DNA of 64,000 nt from Solanum dulcamara (GCF_947179165.1 NC_077248.1:53553732-53617731), one strand, 5' to 3'. Positions 32,646 to 45,566 are shown, counted from the first letter of the stretch. Notes: a model not told the origin generated them from the letters alone. A program made the numbers and translations.

Positions 32646-34980
32646 TGTCATGATACAAGCCTAGAGACTATATGTGATATGGCTAATGGGATACCTAGAG
32701 GTACCTCACCCAAATCTCTTAGTATTCATCAAGCATTTCATTGGTAATGATAAGCAAAACAAGCGGAAAACATGAGGGAAATAGGGTCTAGCAGACTTTA
32801 TGTTAATAAGAGTCAAAACAACATAACATCTTTGAATATGTCTAACAATACCTTCTACAATTTGACTTGGCGGGGGCTAAGACATGTCCCTAGCTCACCC
32901 TCAAGATTATTTCAAAATAATACCAATCTTAATTTAAATTTATAAACATAACATAAGGTAGATAAGATAGGAGTATCATTTCCGGAATATGGGAACTCAT
33001 CAAAGTAGTAGCCTTCAATGCTCAACATAGCCACGGGGAGAAGAGTGTGGAGCAATGCCGGTCCATACATGGTGATATCATGTAGGAAAAAGTATGCTTT
33101 AGTTCTTTGAATGTACTAAGTATGTGAAGAACATAGAGACATGTATAGGCAATATATGCATAAGTGAATGAATGCATGAGAAATCATCATAGAAATACTT
33201 AAAACCATTCTTTTTGTGGGAAACGACCTTAACCAACATTTAAGACCATGCAAGCTATGACATGAAATCCAACATAACCCCCTATGTTGGCATAGAAATA
33301 TTACTTGTCGGGTAGGACTCCGTCAACTTTATATTTATTTCGTTCTTTGACTTTAAGGGATAATTGTGGATCCACTAGCCTAAAATAGCTGACGAGGGCC
33401 CCTATGGTGCCACATAGTTAATGCAACATGAGAATTTACTTAAGGATCTATTTGGTTGAGCCCCCATTAACATGCTACATTTAGTGCTAGGTCAAGTCCC
33501 ACAGAATAACATTTAAACATCAATATAGCATAAGTATTATGTAACTTTAACATTAAAACATCAATTGGTGGAATAACTTAGTAAAACCTTTCATTTCATT
33601 CAATGCAAGAATTTTCCTTTCATATTTGAAACCTTACTTGTCTAAGAAGCCCTTCATCAATCAATTATTTCATAAAGACTCCCATTCATAAGCTTTTACT
33701 TCATAACATTCATTGGAGTCAAATTTCATTTCAACTTTACTTCATCATAAGAAACTAGGTGGGTTCATTTGGTAAAAACCTTTTAATGTCTTTAAAAGAT
33801 TCTTGCATGCATCAGAGTAATGAAAATGCATAAAATATACCTTCTTAAACAACCCACTATATATGTCTTAAAAATCTTTCAAGCCTTCATTTAGGCACTT
33901 TAATAACATCATAACTTCAAGAAATCAAGAGTTAATATTTATCAATATATGTAAAGAAAATTCAAATATCATAATCTATGCATTTAAAGTTATCATATAA
34001 AAGCCCATAAGATTTCATCATTTCGAATTGAAATACTAGGTTAAGAAAATATTTGGGCTTCATGGGTGGAAGGACCCATGGATAATAATACGCATACCTT
34101 GGTTGAATTTACTAGGAATTAAAGAAGAGTATTCAAGAAGTTGGAAACCCTAGCTTGATTTTGGTAAGAAATCTTGAGGAGACTTGTGAGTTCTTGCCTT
34201 AGAAGTTTTTGATAGAATGAATGGAAGAGGAGGGGTGGGGGTCTTGAAGAGAAGGGTATTTTCAGACTTTGAACACGGCCATAAAAGTGTCTAGGTTCAT
34301 TGAACCAAAGGAAAGGACACAATTGCCCTTCATTAAATCTGAAAAATTTGCCCTATGGGACACCTATATGGATCATCGTCATAATGATGAGTTGTGCAAA
34401 TGACCCATCTTGTAGGCCTGAGAAAAAGGGCGTAAAACATAGTCTTTAAATTTTGGGAACAACTCATGTAAACTACCTATTCTCAAGGAAATGACCCGTT
34501 TCCTTGGCTCGTCTTGCAGGTCCCTAAATCCTATAAAATTCAAGCCTATGAATTTATGAACGACCATTGTATATGACCTTCCTCCCAGGAACGGTCCATT
34601 CTCAAGGCTCATTTTGCAAAGCCTAAATTGTAGTCTCTGAAGTTTATGAATAACTCATGTATATGACCCATCCTCAAGTAAACGACCCATTTCTTTGGCT
34701 CTTAGACTTGGCCCTGAGAGGTCCTTCAGACTTGGCCTCTAAACTTAGCTTACAAGGGGTTTCTATGACCCATCTTCCAATGGACGAATCGTCTTGGAAG
34801 GTCACAGAACCTGTCTTGATGGGGGACTCTAAATTTTCTTCTCAAAGGGTTGCTCTACAACCCAACCTTACGCGCTGTCTAAGGATCTTCAAGCTGTATA
34901 GAAGCTGGTTCACATGGATGGGTTTGAAATTTTGAGACTTTCCTCTTTGGTTCTAACTTTTTGACTTATGGGGTATCACA
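32646..34980 (-). repeat. 5' LTR of element C
   Basis: The LTR is 2,335 bases with TG...CA ends. It holds the uninterrupted version of the site where the solo LTR entered the 3' LTR (near 33935), and about 130 bases (34203-34333) that the 3' LTR has lost. A decayed hairpin of the conserved module is at 33064-33086. Confidence 0.9.
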
Positions 34981-34985
34981 TATTG

Positions 34986-35150
34986 ACTGATCATCTTAGT
35001 TTTTAGTATATCTTTAAGAAGAAGGACTTTCATTTGAGACAGTGCAGGTGGTTGGAGTTACTGAAGGACTATGAATTCTTGATTCTTTATGAACCAAGAA
35101 AGGCTAATATAATAACAGATACCTTGAGCTGAAAAATAGTGAGCATGGGG
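34986..35150 (+). pseudogene. pol: Element D RNase H, part after the element C insertion
   Basis: Continues with TDHLSF, FHLRQCRWLELLKDYEFLI and KANIITDTLS. The third catalytic Asp (TDH) is kept. Together with 21741-22020 this rebuilds the order of the domain across a 13 kb insertion. Confidence 0.85.
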
Positions 35151-36440
35151 AGCTAAGCTTTCTTAGCCCTGGAGAAGAGACCTATGTCTCCAGAAATCCA
35201 GCCCTATCCAACCGAATGGATAAACTTGATATTTTTGAGCCGTGCAGGGTAATTGCTAGTGTTGAGGATAGATCTTCTTTGATGAAACAAATTAGACACA
35301 ATAGTTTGATGATTAGTCAGGGGTGATTCAAGATAGAGTGCTCAGTAGTGAGTCTAGGAAGGCGATCTTTAATCCAAAATGAGTTCTGAGGATCGAGGGT
35401 CGTATCTGTATTTTTATTGTTGGAGACTTAGTTAGGTTGATTTTGGAGGAGTCCCATTGTTCTAGATATTTTTTCCACCCTAGTGCGGCAAAGATGTACC
35501 ATGATCTGAGGAACCACTACTGGTAGTGTAGGATAAAGCAGGACATTTCAGCTTTTATGGCTAGGTGCTTGAACCGTCAATAGGTGAAGTACAAGCACTA
35601 AAGACCCAACAACTACCTATTTTGGAGTGGAATAGGAAGTAGATATATATGGACTTTGTGGTAAGGTTGCACATATTTTTAAGAGGTTTGATGCTATTTG
35701 GGTCATTGTAGATCAATTGACCAAGTGTGCTCACTTTCTGCTAGTTTAGAGTGTATAGAGTTCAGAGAGCCCAGATCTACATCCGAGAGATTGTCGGTTT
35801 GCATGATGTATCAGTGTCTGTTATTTAAGATTGTGGTACTCAACTCACTATATTTCTGAAGGTTATTCAGAGGGATTTGGGTACTAGAGTTGAGCTCAAC
35901 ACAACATTCCACCCACAGACTAACTGTCAGTCAGAGAGGACTATTCAGGTTCTAGAGGACATGATACGAGCCTGTGTTGTTGATTTTAGGGGTCAGTGGG
36001 GCTAATTCTTAGGTTTGGTGGAGTTCTCATATAATAATTTCTACCACTCCAGAATTGAGATGGCCCCATTTGAGGCGTTATATAATAGGAGGTGTCACTC
36101 TCCTATAGGCTGGTTTGATGCTTTTGAGGTTAGACCATAGGGCATCGACTTCTTGTGATATTTCTTAGATAGTGTTCGTGTAATTTAGGAGCGCCTTCAT
36201 ACTACCTAGATTAGGTAGAAAAACTATACTAATCGTATATTGCGGCCCTTAGAGTTTATGGTTGGTAATTGTGTGTTTCTATAGATGTCGCTAATGAAGG
36301 ATGTAATGAAGTTCGAGAGAAGGGGTAAGGTTAGCCCTAGGTTCATCGATACGTTTGAGATCCTGAGATGGCTTATGAGATAGCATTGCCTCTAATTCTT
36401 TCAGCTATTCACACTATTTTCCATGTTTCTATACTGAGAT
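35151..36440 (+). pseudogene. pol: Element D integrase, decayed
   Basis: The HHCC region is near 35450-35585 (SHCSRYFFHP and ARCLNRQ, the last Cys replaced). The core has TKCAHFLL at about 35720, CGTQLTIFLK at about 35830 with the preceding Asp, and TNCQSERTIQVLEDMIRA (about 35920-35975) with the catalytic Glu. Then MAPFEALYNRRCHSPIGWFD (36058-36118). Many stops occur. The end (FSMFLY, about 36415) stops before the family's usual C-terminus, so the 3' part is probably deleted. Confidence 0.85.
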
Positions 36441-38591
36441 GGTAACCTCCGCATTTGCAGAGGGTTAGTTGACTGACCACTCCATTCACGACGCTAGTCT
36501 CCACATTCGCGAAGCCAAATGGCCTGGCTCTAGTGAGCTTTTAAGATTATTTTCAGCATGCAAGTCCACATTTCCAATTTACAAAAATTTAAATTTTGAG
36601 AGCAATTCTTCACCAAATTGGGTGATTCTTGTTGGAGGGTTTTAGAAATTCACATGGGTACATTTCAGAGTCGTTGAATCTTCTATTTTTTCGTATTAAA
36701 TTCCATTAATTTCTCCTAAATTTTGGTTTTTGATATCTTTTGACTCTTGTAGTTTTGGGACTATTTTGGGTCAATTTTAGCACAAATTGTGCTCATTTTT
36801 GGAGCATAAATTTCTTGAGATCGTTGGGTCCTCGTGACAGATTCATTTTCGCAATTTCATGTGCAGGTCACAAGGTTCAATTTTAGCTCATTTTTAATCA
36901 AAAATTCTAAATTATAATTTGAGTATCAATGCCTTGTTTTGATGTTTTCTCTACTAATTTGATAGCATGGCACCGTTTGAAGGCTCTACCAAAAGGAAAA
37001 AACTCCGGAAGAGAGATTCGATGCAGTTTTGGCCTTGAGGTAGGTTACAATTTCTCCTTTAGACTTGGCTCAATTATTTTATATATATTTATAAGAGTAG
37101 TTAGATCATTAGGAAGGATTATAGGTTATATTTCTAGGATTCCATGATTTTTTTAGTACTAAAATGACCATGTCCCAAATTTTAGCTAGTTCTTAGCCGT
37201 TTAGCCTTAGTTTAGGTTGATTTTTTCTTTCATTGTTGTTTTAGTTCCTTAGTATATCTGGGTGATATGAAACTTAGTCCTTACGTGTCTTGAGCATTTA
37301 AGTTATTTGGTTTCCTTGGTGTGGTTATCTTTGGTTTTATCATTGTGCTTTATAGATGTTGGGCTTGAGGGCTTGAGCTTGGACTAGAGAGAGTCCCAGG
37401 TTAGTACTGTGACTCTTTGATTGGTGTTTGCCTTCTTTTGGTATGAGTCTTGTGTGGTATGGATTTTGGATTGTTGATGGGTTGCATTCATGTGTTTTAC
37501 CGATGTTGTGGCATGGACCTAACTAATAGTAACAGAAAGGGGGTAAGACTGGTATTGTAATTTATTGAAGGAGCTTGGTTTTATTCAGCTAATTTGGGGA
37601 AAACTCTTGAAATAAGCATGACTCATACGACATTGAGCATATTTCATTACATATCTTATATCTCACTTTTGATTATTATTATTAATTCTGAGGTACCATT
37701 CTCGGTGACCCGTTGACTTTGGTTATGGATACATCTTACTACTTTATTATTGATAAGTCCGAGGTATCATTTTCGGCGGCCCCTGGACATATATATGGGT
37801 AATACAATTACTATTGACGAGTCTAAGGTTACATTTTGGGCGGATCATTGATCCCTTCGAGTTTTACTTTTTAGCATCTGGCCACTGCATTGCATGATCT
37901 TGCTATTTATGTCACTATACTCTTCTGTATACCTATGTGTTCTATTCATGTTATTTGTGTGAGTTATCTCTATTCTTGCTTACGATTCTTGGATACTTAA
38001 CTATTAGCTAGTAGTTGTATTACTATCTTACTCTTTTATATTTATATATGATCTTTCAGCGCTTGGTCGGCCTATGATACCTACCAAGTACCCCGTGTTT
38101 TTCTAATCACACTACAATTCTGCATCTTTTCCTAATGTAGCTCCTAGTATGATCCATCCTCCGTGATAATTGGATCTCTCGTAGCTGTCCCAGACTTGGA
38201 TCGTGGTGAGTCCTTTATGTTCAAAGACTTCATTCTTTCTTTCTTTTTGTTTGACTTGTAGATTTTGTACTTTGACGAGTCAAATCTCTTATATACATAC
38301 ATATAGCTTCTGGTACTTAGCAACTCCTATACACGTAACACCAGGTCTAGAGATTGGTCAATGTCAGTTTGTCATTTGGTCACTTTCGGGGCCTTTTTTA
38401 TATATTTTGTATTGTATTATAGATTTATGATATGGAATGCTTCTTATATTTACTATTCATGTCTTATATTTTTTATTAATATTATGTTATTAAACTATTT
38501 TCTTCTACAAAATTTTATTTTTTGGGGATATAGGCTTGCCTATAATGGAGGGTCTAGTAGACTCCATCATGGCCCGATTACTGGTCGTACA
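36441..38591 (+). repeat. Probable 3' LTR of element D, start unclear
   Basis: Non-coding sequence between the integrase and the LTR-like end at 38591. It has GC-richer segments (36440-36530, with CATTCGCGAAGCC), a TATA-like stretch at 37079-37093, and the end CATGGCCCGATTACTGGTCGTACA-like motif at 38569-38591. I cannot see a TG start or polypurine tract, so the left border is a guess and the LTR may lack its first part. Confidence 0.55.
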
Positions 38592-39167
38592 ATATAGGCT
38601 TAGAAAAATCACCCCAAAAACATAGCTTTATTATTAAAATGATGGGAAAAGTCAAAAATTCCCTTCATAATCACTGAAAGGGCCACTGGACCGATGGTCT
38701 TCACAGACAGTTTAACACATTATGTTCCGTGAAATGGCTCATGAATTGGAGGGGAACTAGGTCTTCTAAAGGATTGATTTCCTAAGGGCCCTTTGATGAC
38801 TCATCTAAAACACCACGGGTCGTATACCCCCTCGTGTAGTTGACCATTCCTTTGGTCCTTGAGCTTTTCCTACATGTACCTCCCTATGACCCGTCATCAC
38901 TTCCACAAGCCATAAGGCTTCCTCATACAAACCCCTTGAACCATAACTAGGGTGGGGATGGTTCAAAGTTGGGTTCTATGGTCCATGAAACTTTATATAG
39001 ACTATACACCCGTCTGTATTCCTTTCTTGAAAACACACTTTTCCCAGATCACCTTCACGACCCCTTCCTACAAGCCATGGTGCTTCCCAAGGCCCGTGAA
39101 AGTCCCTAAAGTTGATTTTTTTAAAGTTTCTTCTTTTCATTGGCTTTCCAACTTTTAGGGTAGTACA
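38592..39167 (-). repeat. 3' LTR of element F, truncated
   Basis: It aligns with 53660-54239 (e.g. AAAATGATGGGAAAAGTC and CCACTGGACCGATG). Only about 576 of 2,181 bases are kept. The left cut is at element D's LTR end. In element orientation it starts TGTACTACCC. Confidence 0.87.
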
Positions 39168-39183
39168 ATATCTCCCATTTAGG
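39168..39183 (-). other. Polypurine tract of element F
   Basis: The minus strand reads CCTAAATGGGAGATAT before the LTR start. Confidence 0.72.
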
Positions 39184-39419
39184 AACATTCTCCTCAAATG
39201 GGACTCAAGCTAGCGTGAATGGAGTAGGAAGGAGATATAGGAACCCCATATGAATGCAATGACACATCAAAGTGCACACAAGGAATAATCAACTCCGAGC
39301 TATAACATGACTTTAAAATTTATTTTATAAACATGCATGCATACGTAAAATATGAGAATGATTGAAGCATATGAATTCAAATGAGTGAATTATGAAGGAA
39401 CTTAATACTTCAATTTGGA

Positions 39420-39744
39420 ACGATGGGAAAAAGATGAGGATAACATGACATCATATTAGTTTCAGCCTCCTATGTATCACCCTCAACTAGTTGGTTACTC
39501 CAAAGAACCTTTATGGATGCAACTTCTATATTCCTCAACTTTAAAACTTAACGGTCTTGAATCTCAATTGGAACCTCTTCATAGGATATACTCTCCTTCA
39601 TACCAACCCTTTCCAAAGGAACAATAGATATAGGATCACCAACACACTACTTCAGCAGAGAAGCATGAAACACCAGATGCACCGATGCCAACTCATAGGC
39701 TATCTTGCCAAAGCACCTTAGAATTTTATATGGTCCTACATATC
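39420..39744 (-). pseudogene. pol: Element F integrase, C-terminal part
   Basis: The minus strand keeps the chromodomain-like tail in pieces and, from 39647, GPYKILRCFGKIAYELASVH and HASLLK, matching A's GTYRIVRRVGKVAYELELP. It is cut at 39744 by the family E array and continues at 47977. Confidence 0.85.
39740..39744. repeat. Target-site duplication, left of family E array
   Basis: ATATC here equals ATATC at 47972-47976. Removing the array and one copy joins CCTACATATC to GGGTACTAAG, which follows the integrase of relatives (CCTACATATCTAGGGCTTAA at about 2173 in A). Confidence 0.92.
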
Positions 39745-40293
39745 TGTTATACCCCACACTTTTAAACTCGGAATGTCTCTTAAGTTCCTTAGACATTATC
39801 ATGTGAGCCGGATAATCTACGACCCTATCAAATGACTCTAAGAAAGGGAGAATGTGATACCCCATAGTAGAGAAGGTTGGAAATAGACTCATAAAAATCC
39901 AGAAGGAATTGGAGGCCAAGTAATGAGTCGTAGGACTCGATTTACATACGTAAGACACTAAATTATATGTATTACATACTTTAGCTACTTGAGGGTATAC
40001 CAAGCTTACGTGGCCCAGATTATATAGGTTCTTGAGATAAGACAAGATTACAAACCCGTGGGGTAGGAAAATAAATGACGCGTGGTAGACAATGAAGGAG
40101 TGACACCTAATAGAACCTCAAGCAAGCAGGTGACACACCTTCTTGGGTTCAAGTAGGTGACCCACCTGCTTGGGAGAGGTGGGCCCCACTGCCACATGGA
40201 AGCCTCTAATTGGCAGCATGTATGCTGTGGCCCAATAGGGCCTGGACACGTGTCACCCTTAGGGGATGACATGTGTCACCTCCTAGGACCACC

Positions 40294-40303
40294 TATATAT
40301 ATG
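40294..40303 (+). promoter_or_regulatory. TATA box, array unit 1
   Basis: TATATATATG, 550 bases into the LTR; the equivalents are at 42925 and 45567. Confidence 0.6.
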
Positions 40304-42252
40304 TAATATGTGACTAATACATCATTTATTATCTCAAAATTTCAGCCAAAGTGAAGAGAAAACAACACCCTAACCTAGAGAGAAAAACGTGACGGCTAGG
40401 AGGAAAAATAAGGTAAGTCTCGATTTCATTCCGTAAATTAATTATATAGCGTATATCATGATAATATGGAGGTATTAGTAGCATAAAATCATGGCTTGTG
40501 TAGCAAAAATTGGACAGCAAGCAGCCACATCATTTAAATCGCTCTACAGAAGTTCCGAGGCGCAATTTCGGCGAGTTTTTGCCAATTTCGGGAAAGGTAA
40601 GGTCTTCCCTTCTAATTTGAAGTTTATGGTATTGTTATAGGGTGTATTAAACACCTTTTAGTCTGTGGTATGTTTAATAAAAATCATTGAATTGTTCGAC
40701 GTCTGAAATAAACTAAATTGGAATCGTTATAGCTAAATTGTAGTCGAAAAGTGCGTTGTGCATGTGGTGTGTGTCTGCTGGTCATGTGGTGGTGAGTTGA
40801 AGTTCAGGAAAATGAGTTAATTAGGGCTTGGTAGCTGCTTTTTTCAGCCACACGACCCTCCATTCTGTAAAATTAAAGATTTCACAAAATAAAGGTTAAA
40901 AGCCCTATTTTTGTATCGTAGTTTGGAGCGAGTCGGTTGATGTGAATTGTATATATATATGATGCAGTTTATTGTTGTTATTTGTCTGTATCTATTAGGA
41001 GTATAATTGAAAATTCGGATAGGGCACATTATAGGGGAGGTGCTGCACAATTTTCGTTAACTCTTTAACTAGTTAAGGAACTAGTCGAGAAGGCGAGCGA
41101 GGGGATGAGTTATATAAATACTCGTGTGTAACCTAAGGTGCTGGAAAGACAAGGGTTTTTAATATTTGTGTTGCTTTTATGTTACTTATGTTCAAAGGAA
41201 GACGAGACGAACGGGATAAAGAGTAACCCGTAAAGAGGTATGTAAAGCCTATTCTTTCTTTTCCTTTAGCATTTATTAGAGGTAAGTCAAAGGTAACACG
41301 ATCTCTGAAGTAATTCCATTCTGAATTGTCTCTTATTCCCTTCTAGATGTTGAACTCTCATGGTATTAAACTACTTTCATCGATCTTTCTATATGTTAAG
41401 GAAGTGACGAATGTACATGCTCCTAGTTTGAAAGATTATATGACAACAAGTGCTTCTGAGTTCATAAGTGGTTAGCATTACTTTAGTACATGCCTAGGAC
41501 CCCCAAGATTCTGGTTGCTATATCCCCTAATGGCGTTTAGAAGGCACTTGATAGGACTACATTACTACTCGAGTCCTCAGACGATAGCTCAATCTTCTTA
41601 TACAGTCGAGTCTCCGACATTGATTTAACTTGTATATAGTTACTCACTACTCTACTCGTGTATACTGTAACACTTCTTCTCCGAGTCCTGGTCCGGTTAT
41701 CAGATTTGTGCTCAATTCCACTGCATTGTCCACCACCCCTCACTAGAGGGCCGGGTTATGTATGTATATATATCATGATGTATTGTAACAAGATGGTGAT
41801 GGAACGGGGCCTATGATGGTTTTACTGGTGTGATTCACCGAACCGCTGAAAGGGACGGCTATATGGTAAAATTTTAGCATGCATGTTTTTATAAATCACA
41901 GAGTACAGGTACAAATTCCTTATATGACATTTTATCCCCTGTTTCTCTATTTCTAATATGCTTTCGGTTATGCCATGTTATACTTTTCATACTCAATACA
42001 TATGTCGTACTAACCCCCTTTCTTTGGGGGGCTGCGTTCATGCCACAGGTACAGATACACAGCTTGGGGATCCGTCCACATAGGAGTCCCACTCAGCGGT
42101 CCAGAGGTGCTCCATTGTGCTGGAGCCTAATTCTAGGTACAAAAACTTGATGTATATATTCATTTTGTGTATGAATTCGGCAGGGACCCTGTCCTGCTTT
42201 ATGTTACTGTTGTTTTTGTTTTACTCTTCGAGGTCTGTAGATATGTACGTGA

Positions 42253-42400
42253 GGTATATATGGGCTGTTTATGAGCTATATATGGGTTGTATATAAGGTG
42301 TATATGGGTTGTATACGGTTTGTATATGAGCTATATATGGGTTGTATATGGGATGTTTATGGGTTGTATATGAGCTGTATATGGATTGTGTATATATGTA
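42253..42400 (+). repeat. 11-base minisatellite, unit 1
   Basis: About 13 copies of TGTATATGGGT alternating with TGTATATGAGC-type copies, giving an 11/22-base period. It lies near the 3' end of the LTR. The truncated family E LTR has just one or two copies at 10194-10220. Confidence 0.85.
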
Positions 42401-42646
42401 TGCACAATTAGGCTTACATGAACTATGTTTTAGGGCATTCCCTTGTCGTGAAAGCCTTGTCGTCTCACATGTATACTTGTTACAGGACGACCCTATATGT
42501 TCTGATAGCCTCGTCGGCTTATGTGTTTTCTTACCTGTTGTTACATTATGAGTCAAGAAGGAGACATAATTACTTATGACTGGCAGGAGTACATGCGATT
42601 GTCCAGTTCGGGCAGCCGTCACAGCCTATGGGGTTGGGTCGTGATA

Positions 42647-42660
42647 GCAGTGGTATCAGG
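42647..42660 (+). other. PBS remnant at unit 1/2 junction
   Basis: GCAG then TGGTATCAGG. The first 9 bases match the initiator tRNA-Met type site TGGTATCAGAGC. The spacing of four bases after the LTR end equals that in element A, B and C. Confidence 0.75.
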
Positions 42661-42924
42661 TTCTTGAGATAAGACATGATTACGAACCCGCGGGAAAAGA
42701 ATAAAATGACACGTGGCAGCCAATGAAGGACTGACATATGGCAGTAGCTCAAGCAAGTAGGTGACCCACCTTCTTGGAGTCAAATAGGTGACCCACCTAC
42801 TTAGAAAAGGTGGGCCCCACTGCCACATGGAATACCCTAATTAGCAGCATGTATGCAGTGGCCCAATAGAGGCTGGACACATATCACCCTTAGGGGTTGA
42901 CACATGTCACCTCCTAGGACCACC

Positions 42925-42934
42925 TATATATATG
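42925..42934 (+). promoter_or_regulatory. TATA box, array unit 2
   Basis: TATATATATG in the same context as unit 1. Confidence 0.6.
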
Positions 42935-44871
42935 TAATATGTGACTATTACATCAGTTCTTATCTCAAAATTTCAGCCAAAGTGAAGAAAAAACAAAACC
43001 CTAACCTAAAGAGAAAAATGTGAGGCTAGGAGGAAAAATAAGGTAAGTCCCGATTTCGTTCCTTAAATTAATTAAATATCGTATACCATGATGATATGGA
43101 GGTATTAGTAGCATACAACCACTGCTTGGTGCAGCACAAATCGGATAGCAAGCAGCCACGGCATTTAAATAGCGCTAGAGAAGTTTAGAGGAACAATTTT
43201 GGCGAGTTTTGGCCAATTTCGGGAAAGGTAAGGTATTACCTTCTAATTTGAAGTTTATGGTGTTTTTATAGGGTGTATTACACACCTTTTAGGATGCTTT
43301 ATGTTTAAGAAAAATCGTGGAAATGCTCGATGTCCGAAATAAACTAAATTGGAATCGTTATAGCTAAATTATAGTCGAAAAGTGCGTTGTGCTTAGGGTG
43401 TGTTGCTTCTGGTTTTGTTGTGGTGTTTTGAGGTGCATGAAAATGATTTAATTAGGGCGTGGGAGCTTCTGGTTGCAGCCACACGACCCTCCGTTGAGTA
43501 CAATTAAAGATTTTACGAAATAAAGGTTAAAAGCCCTATTTTGGTATCGTAGTTTTGAGCGAGTCGTTTGGAGTTTCTGTTGTATAAGGTTGATGTGAAT
43601 TGTGTATATATATATGTTGCAGGTTATTGTTGTTGGTTGGCTGTAGCTATTAGGAGTATAATTGGAAATTTGGATAGGGCACATTATAGGGGAGGTGCTG
43701 CCCAATTTTCGTTAGCTCTTTAACTAGTTAAGGAACTAGTCGAGAAGGAGAGCAAGGGGATGAGTTTTATAAATATTCGTGTTGCTTTTATGTTACTTAG
43801 GTTCAAAGGAAGATGAGAAGAACGGGATAAAGAGTAACCCGTAAAGAGGTATGTAAAGCCTGTTCTTTCTTTTCCTTTGGCATGTCTTAGAGGTAAGTTA
43901 AAGGTAACACGATCTCTGAAGTAATTCCGTTCTTAAGTGTCTCTTACTCCCTTCTGGATGTTGAACTCTCATGGTATTGAACTACTTTCCTCTATCTTTC
44001 TATATGTTAAGGAAGTCACGAATGTACAGGCTCCTAGTTTGAAAGATTATATGACAACAAGTGCTTCTGATTTCATAAGTGGTTAGCATTACTTTAGTAC
44101 ATGCCTAGGACCCCGAGATTCTGGTTGCTATAGCCTCTAATGGCATTTAGAAGGCACTTGACAGGACTATATTACTACTCAGGTTCTTAGACTATAGCTC
44201 AATCTTCTTATGCAGTCAAATCTCCGACAATGATTTAATTTGCATAGAGTTACACACTACTCTACTAGTGTATAATGTAACACTTCTTCTCAGAGTTCCG
44301 AGCCGGTTGTTAGATTCGTGCTCAATTCCACTGCATTTTCCACCGCCCCTCACTAGAGGGCCGGGTTACGTATGTAAATATATGATGATGTGTTGTAACA
44401 AGGTGGTGATGGCACGGGGCCTATGATGGTTTTACTGGTGTGATTCACCGAACCGCTGAAAGGGACGGCTATATGGTATAATTTGAGCATGCATGTTTTT
44501 ATAAATTAAAGAGTACAGGTACACATTCCTTATATGACATTTTATCCCCTGTTTTTCTGTTTTTGATATTCTTCCGGTTATGCCATGTTATACTTTACAT
44601 ACTCAGTACATACGTCGTACTGACCCCCTTTCTTCGAGGGGCTGCATTCATGCCCGCAGGTATAAATACACAACTTGGGGATTCGTTAACATAGGAGTCC
44701 CACTCAGCGTTCCAGAGGTTCTCCATTATGCTGGAGCCTAATTTTGGGTACTAAACCTTGATGTATATATTCATTTTGTGTACGGGTTCGGCAGGGGCCC
44801 TGTCCCGACTTATGTTACCGTTGTTTTCTTTTACTCTTAGAGGTCTGTGGATATGTACGTGAGGTGTATGT

Positions 44872-45038
44872 GGGTTGTATATGACATGCATATGGGTTGT
44901 ATATAAGCTGTATATGGGTTGTATATGAGGTGTATATGGGTTGTATATGAGATGTATATGGGTTATATATAAGCTATATATGGGTTGTATATGGGATGTA
45001 TATGGATTGTATATTAGCTGTATATGGGTTGTGTATAT
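44872..45038 (+). repeat. 11-base minisatellite, unit 2
   Basis: About 15 copies of TGTATATGRGN-type 11-mers. It translates as a Tyr/Met/Trp/Cys-rich string in an open frame, which is a by-product of the repeat. Confidence 0.85.
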
Positions 45039-45288
45039 TTGTATGTACAGTTGTTCTTACATGAATTGTGGTTTGGGGTATTCCCTTTTTGTGACAGCCT
45101 TATCGGCTCACAGGTATAATTGTTATGGGATGACCCCATATGTTCTGATAGCCTCGTCGGTTTATGTGTTTTCTTACCTGTTGTTATATTATGAGTCAAG
45201 AAGGAGACAAAATTACTTAAGACTGGAAGGAGTACATGCGAGTGCCAGTTCAGGCACTCATCACAGCCTACGGGGTTGGGTCGTGATA

Positions 45289-45300
45289 GAAGTGGTATCA
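45289..45300 (+). other. PBS remnant at unit 2/3 junction
   Basis: GAAG then TGGTATCA. It differs by a single base from the first junction up to this point, which suggests both junctions copy one event. Confidence 0.75.
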
Positions 45301-45566
45301 TGTTCTTGAGATAAGACAAGATTACGAATCCGTGGGGAAAGGAAAAAAATGACGCGTGGTAGCTAATGAAGGAGTGACACCTGGCAGCACCTCAAGCAAG
45401 CAGGTGAACCACCTTCTTGGGGTCAATTAGGTGCCCATCTTTTTCGGGGAAGTGGGCCCCACTGCCATATGGCAGCCCCTAATTGGCAGCATGTATGCGG
45501 TGGCCCAATAGGTGCTGGACACATGTCACCCTTAGGGGATGACACATGTCACCTCGTAGGACCACG

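Larger units (their letters stand above)
22021..34980 (-). mobile_element. Element C: Ty3/Gypsy element inserted in element D
   Basis: On the minus strand: 5' LTR (32646-34980), PBS, gag, protease, RT, RNase H, integrase, polypurine tract, 3' LTR (22021-27901 including a nested solo LTR). Both outer ends are present (TGTCATGAC at 22021, GTATCACA at 34980) and a 5-bp target duplication TATTT/TATTG brackets it. LTR identity looks like about 85 percent over 140 bases by eye. It is close to A in protein sequence but carries several deletions and two unexplained insertions. Confidence 0.93.
34981..38591 (+). mobile_element. Element D, right part
   Basis: It resumes RNase H at 34986, then integrase, then LTR-like sequence ending ATTACTGGTCGTACA at 38591. 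The ending resembles other Gypsy LTR ends in the window (GGTCGTGACA). The base after it begins sequence that aligns with element F's LTR, so D's right end lies inside F's 3' LTR. Confidence 0.8.
39745..42646 (+). repeat. Array unit 1: full family E LTR
   Basis: Starts TGTTATACCCCACAC and ends GGTTGGGTCGTGATA (from GTGACA). It is 2,902 bases, about 700 shorter than the solo LTR at 23384. TATA box at 40294-40303; one CACGTG box left at 40247-40252. An 11-base minisatellite sits at 42253-42400. Confidence 0.88.
42659..45288 (+). repeat. Array unit 2: family E LTR without its first 282 bases
   Basis: Starts GGTTCTTGAGATAAGAC (matching 40027) and ends GTGATA at 45288. TATA at 42925-42934. One CACGTG is kept at 42710-42715. 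Confidence 0.88.

Noticed and set aside
36929..37147. Possible small host gene at 36929-37147 and 38203-38597
   Set aside because: No codon bias or known motif; both lie in LTR-like sequence of element D.
39647..40045. 132-codon minus-strand open frame across the family E border
   Set aside because: Its C-terminal part is element F integrase and its start is antisense family E U3; the fusion is a by-product of the insertion.
44941..45309. 122-codon open frame (also 47603-47893 and 42342-42551) with a Tyr/Met/Trp/Cys-rich repeat
   Set aside because: It is the translation of the 11-base minisatellite. The period of 33 bases keeps the frame open by chance.
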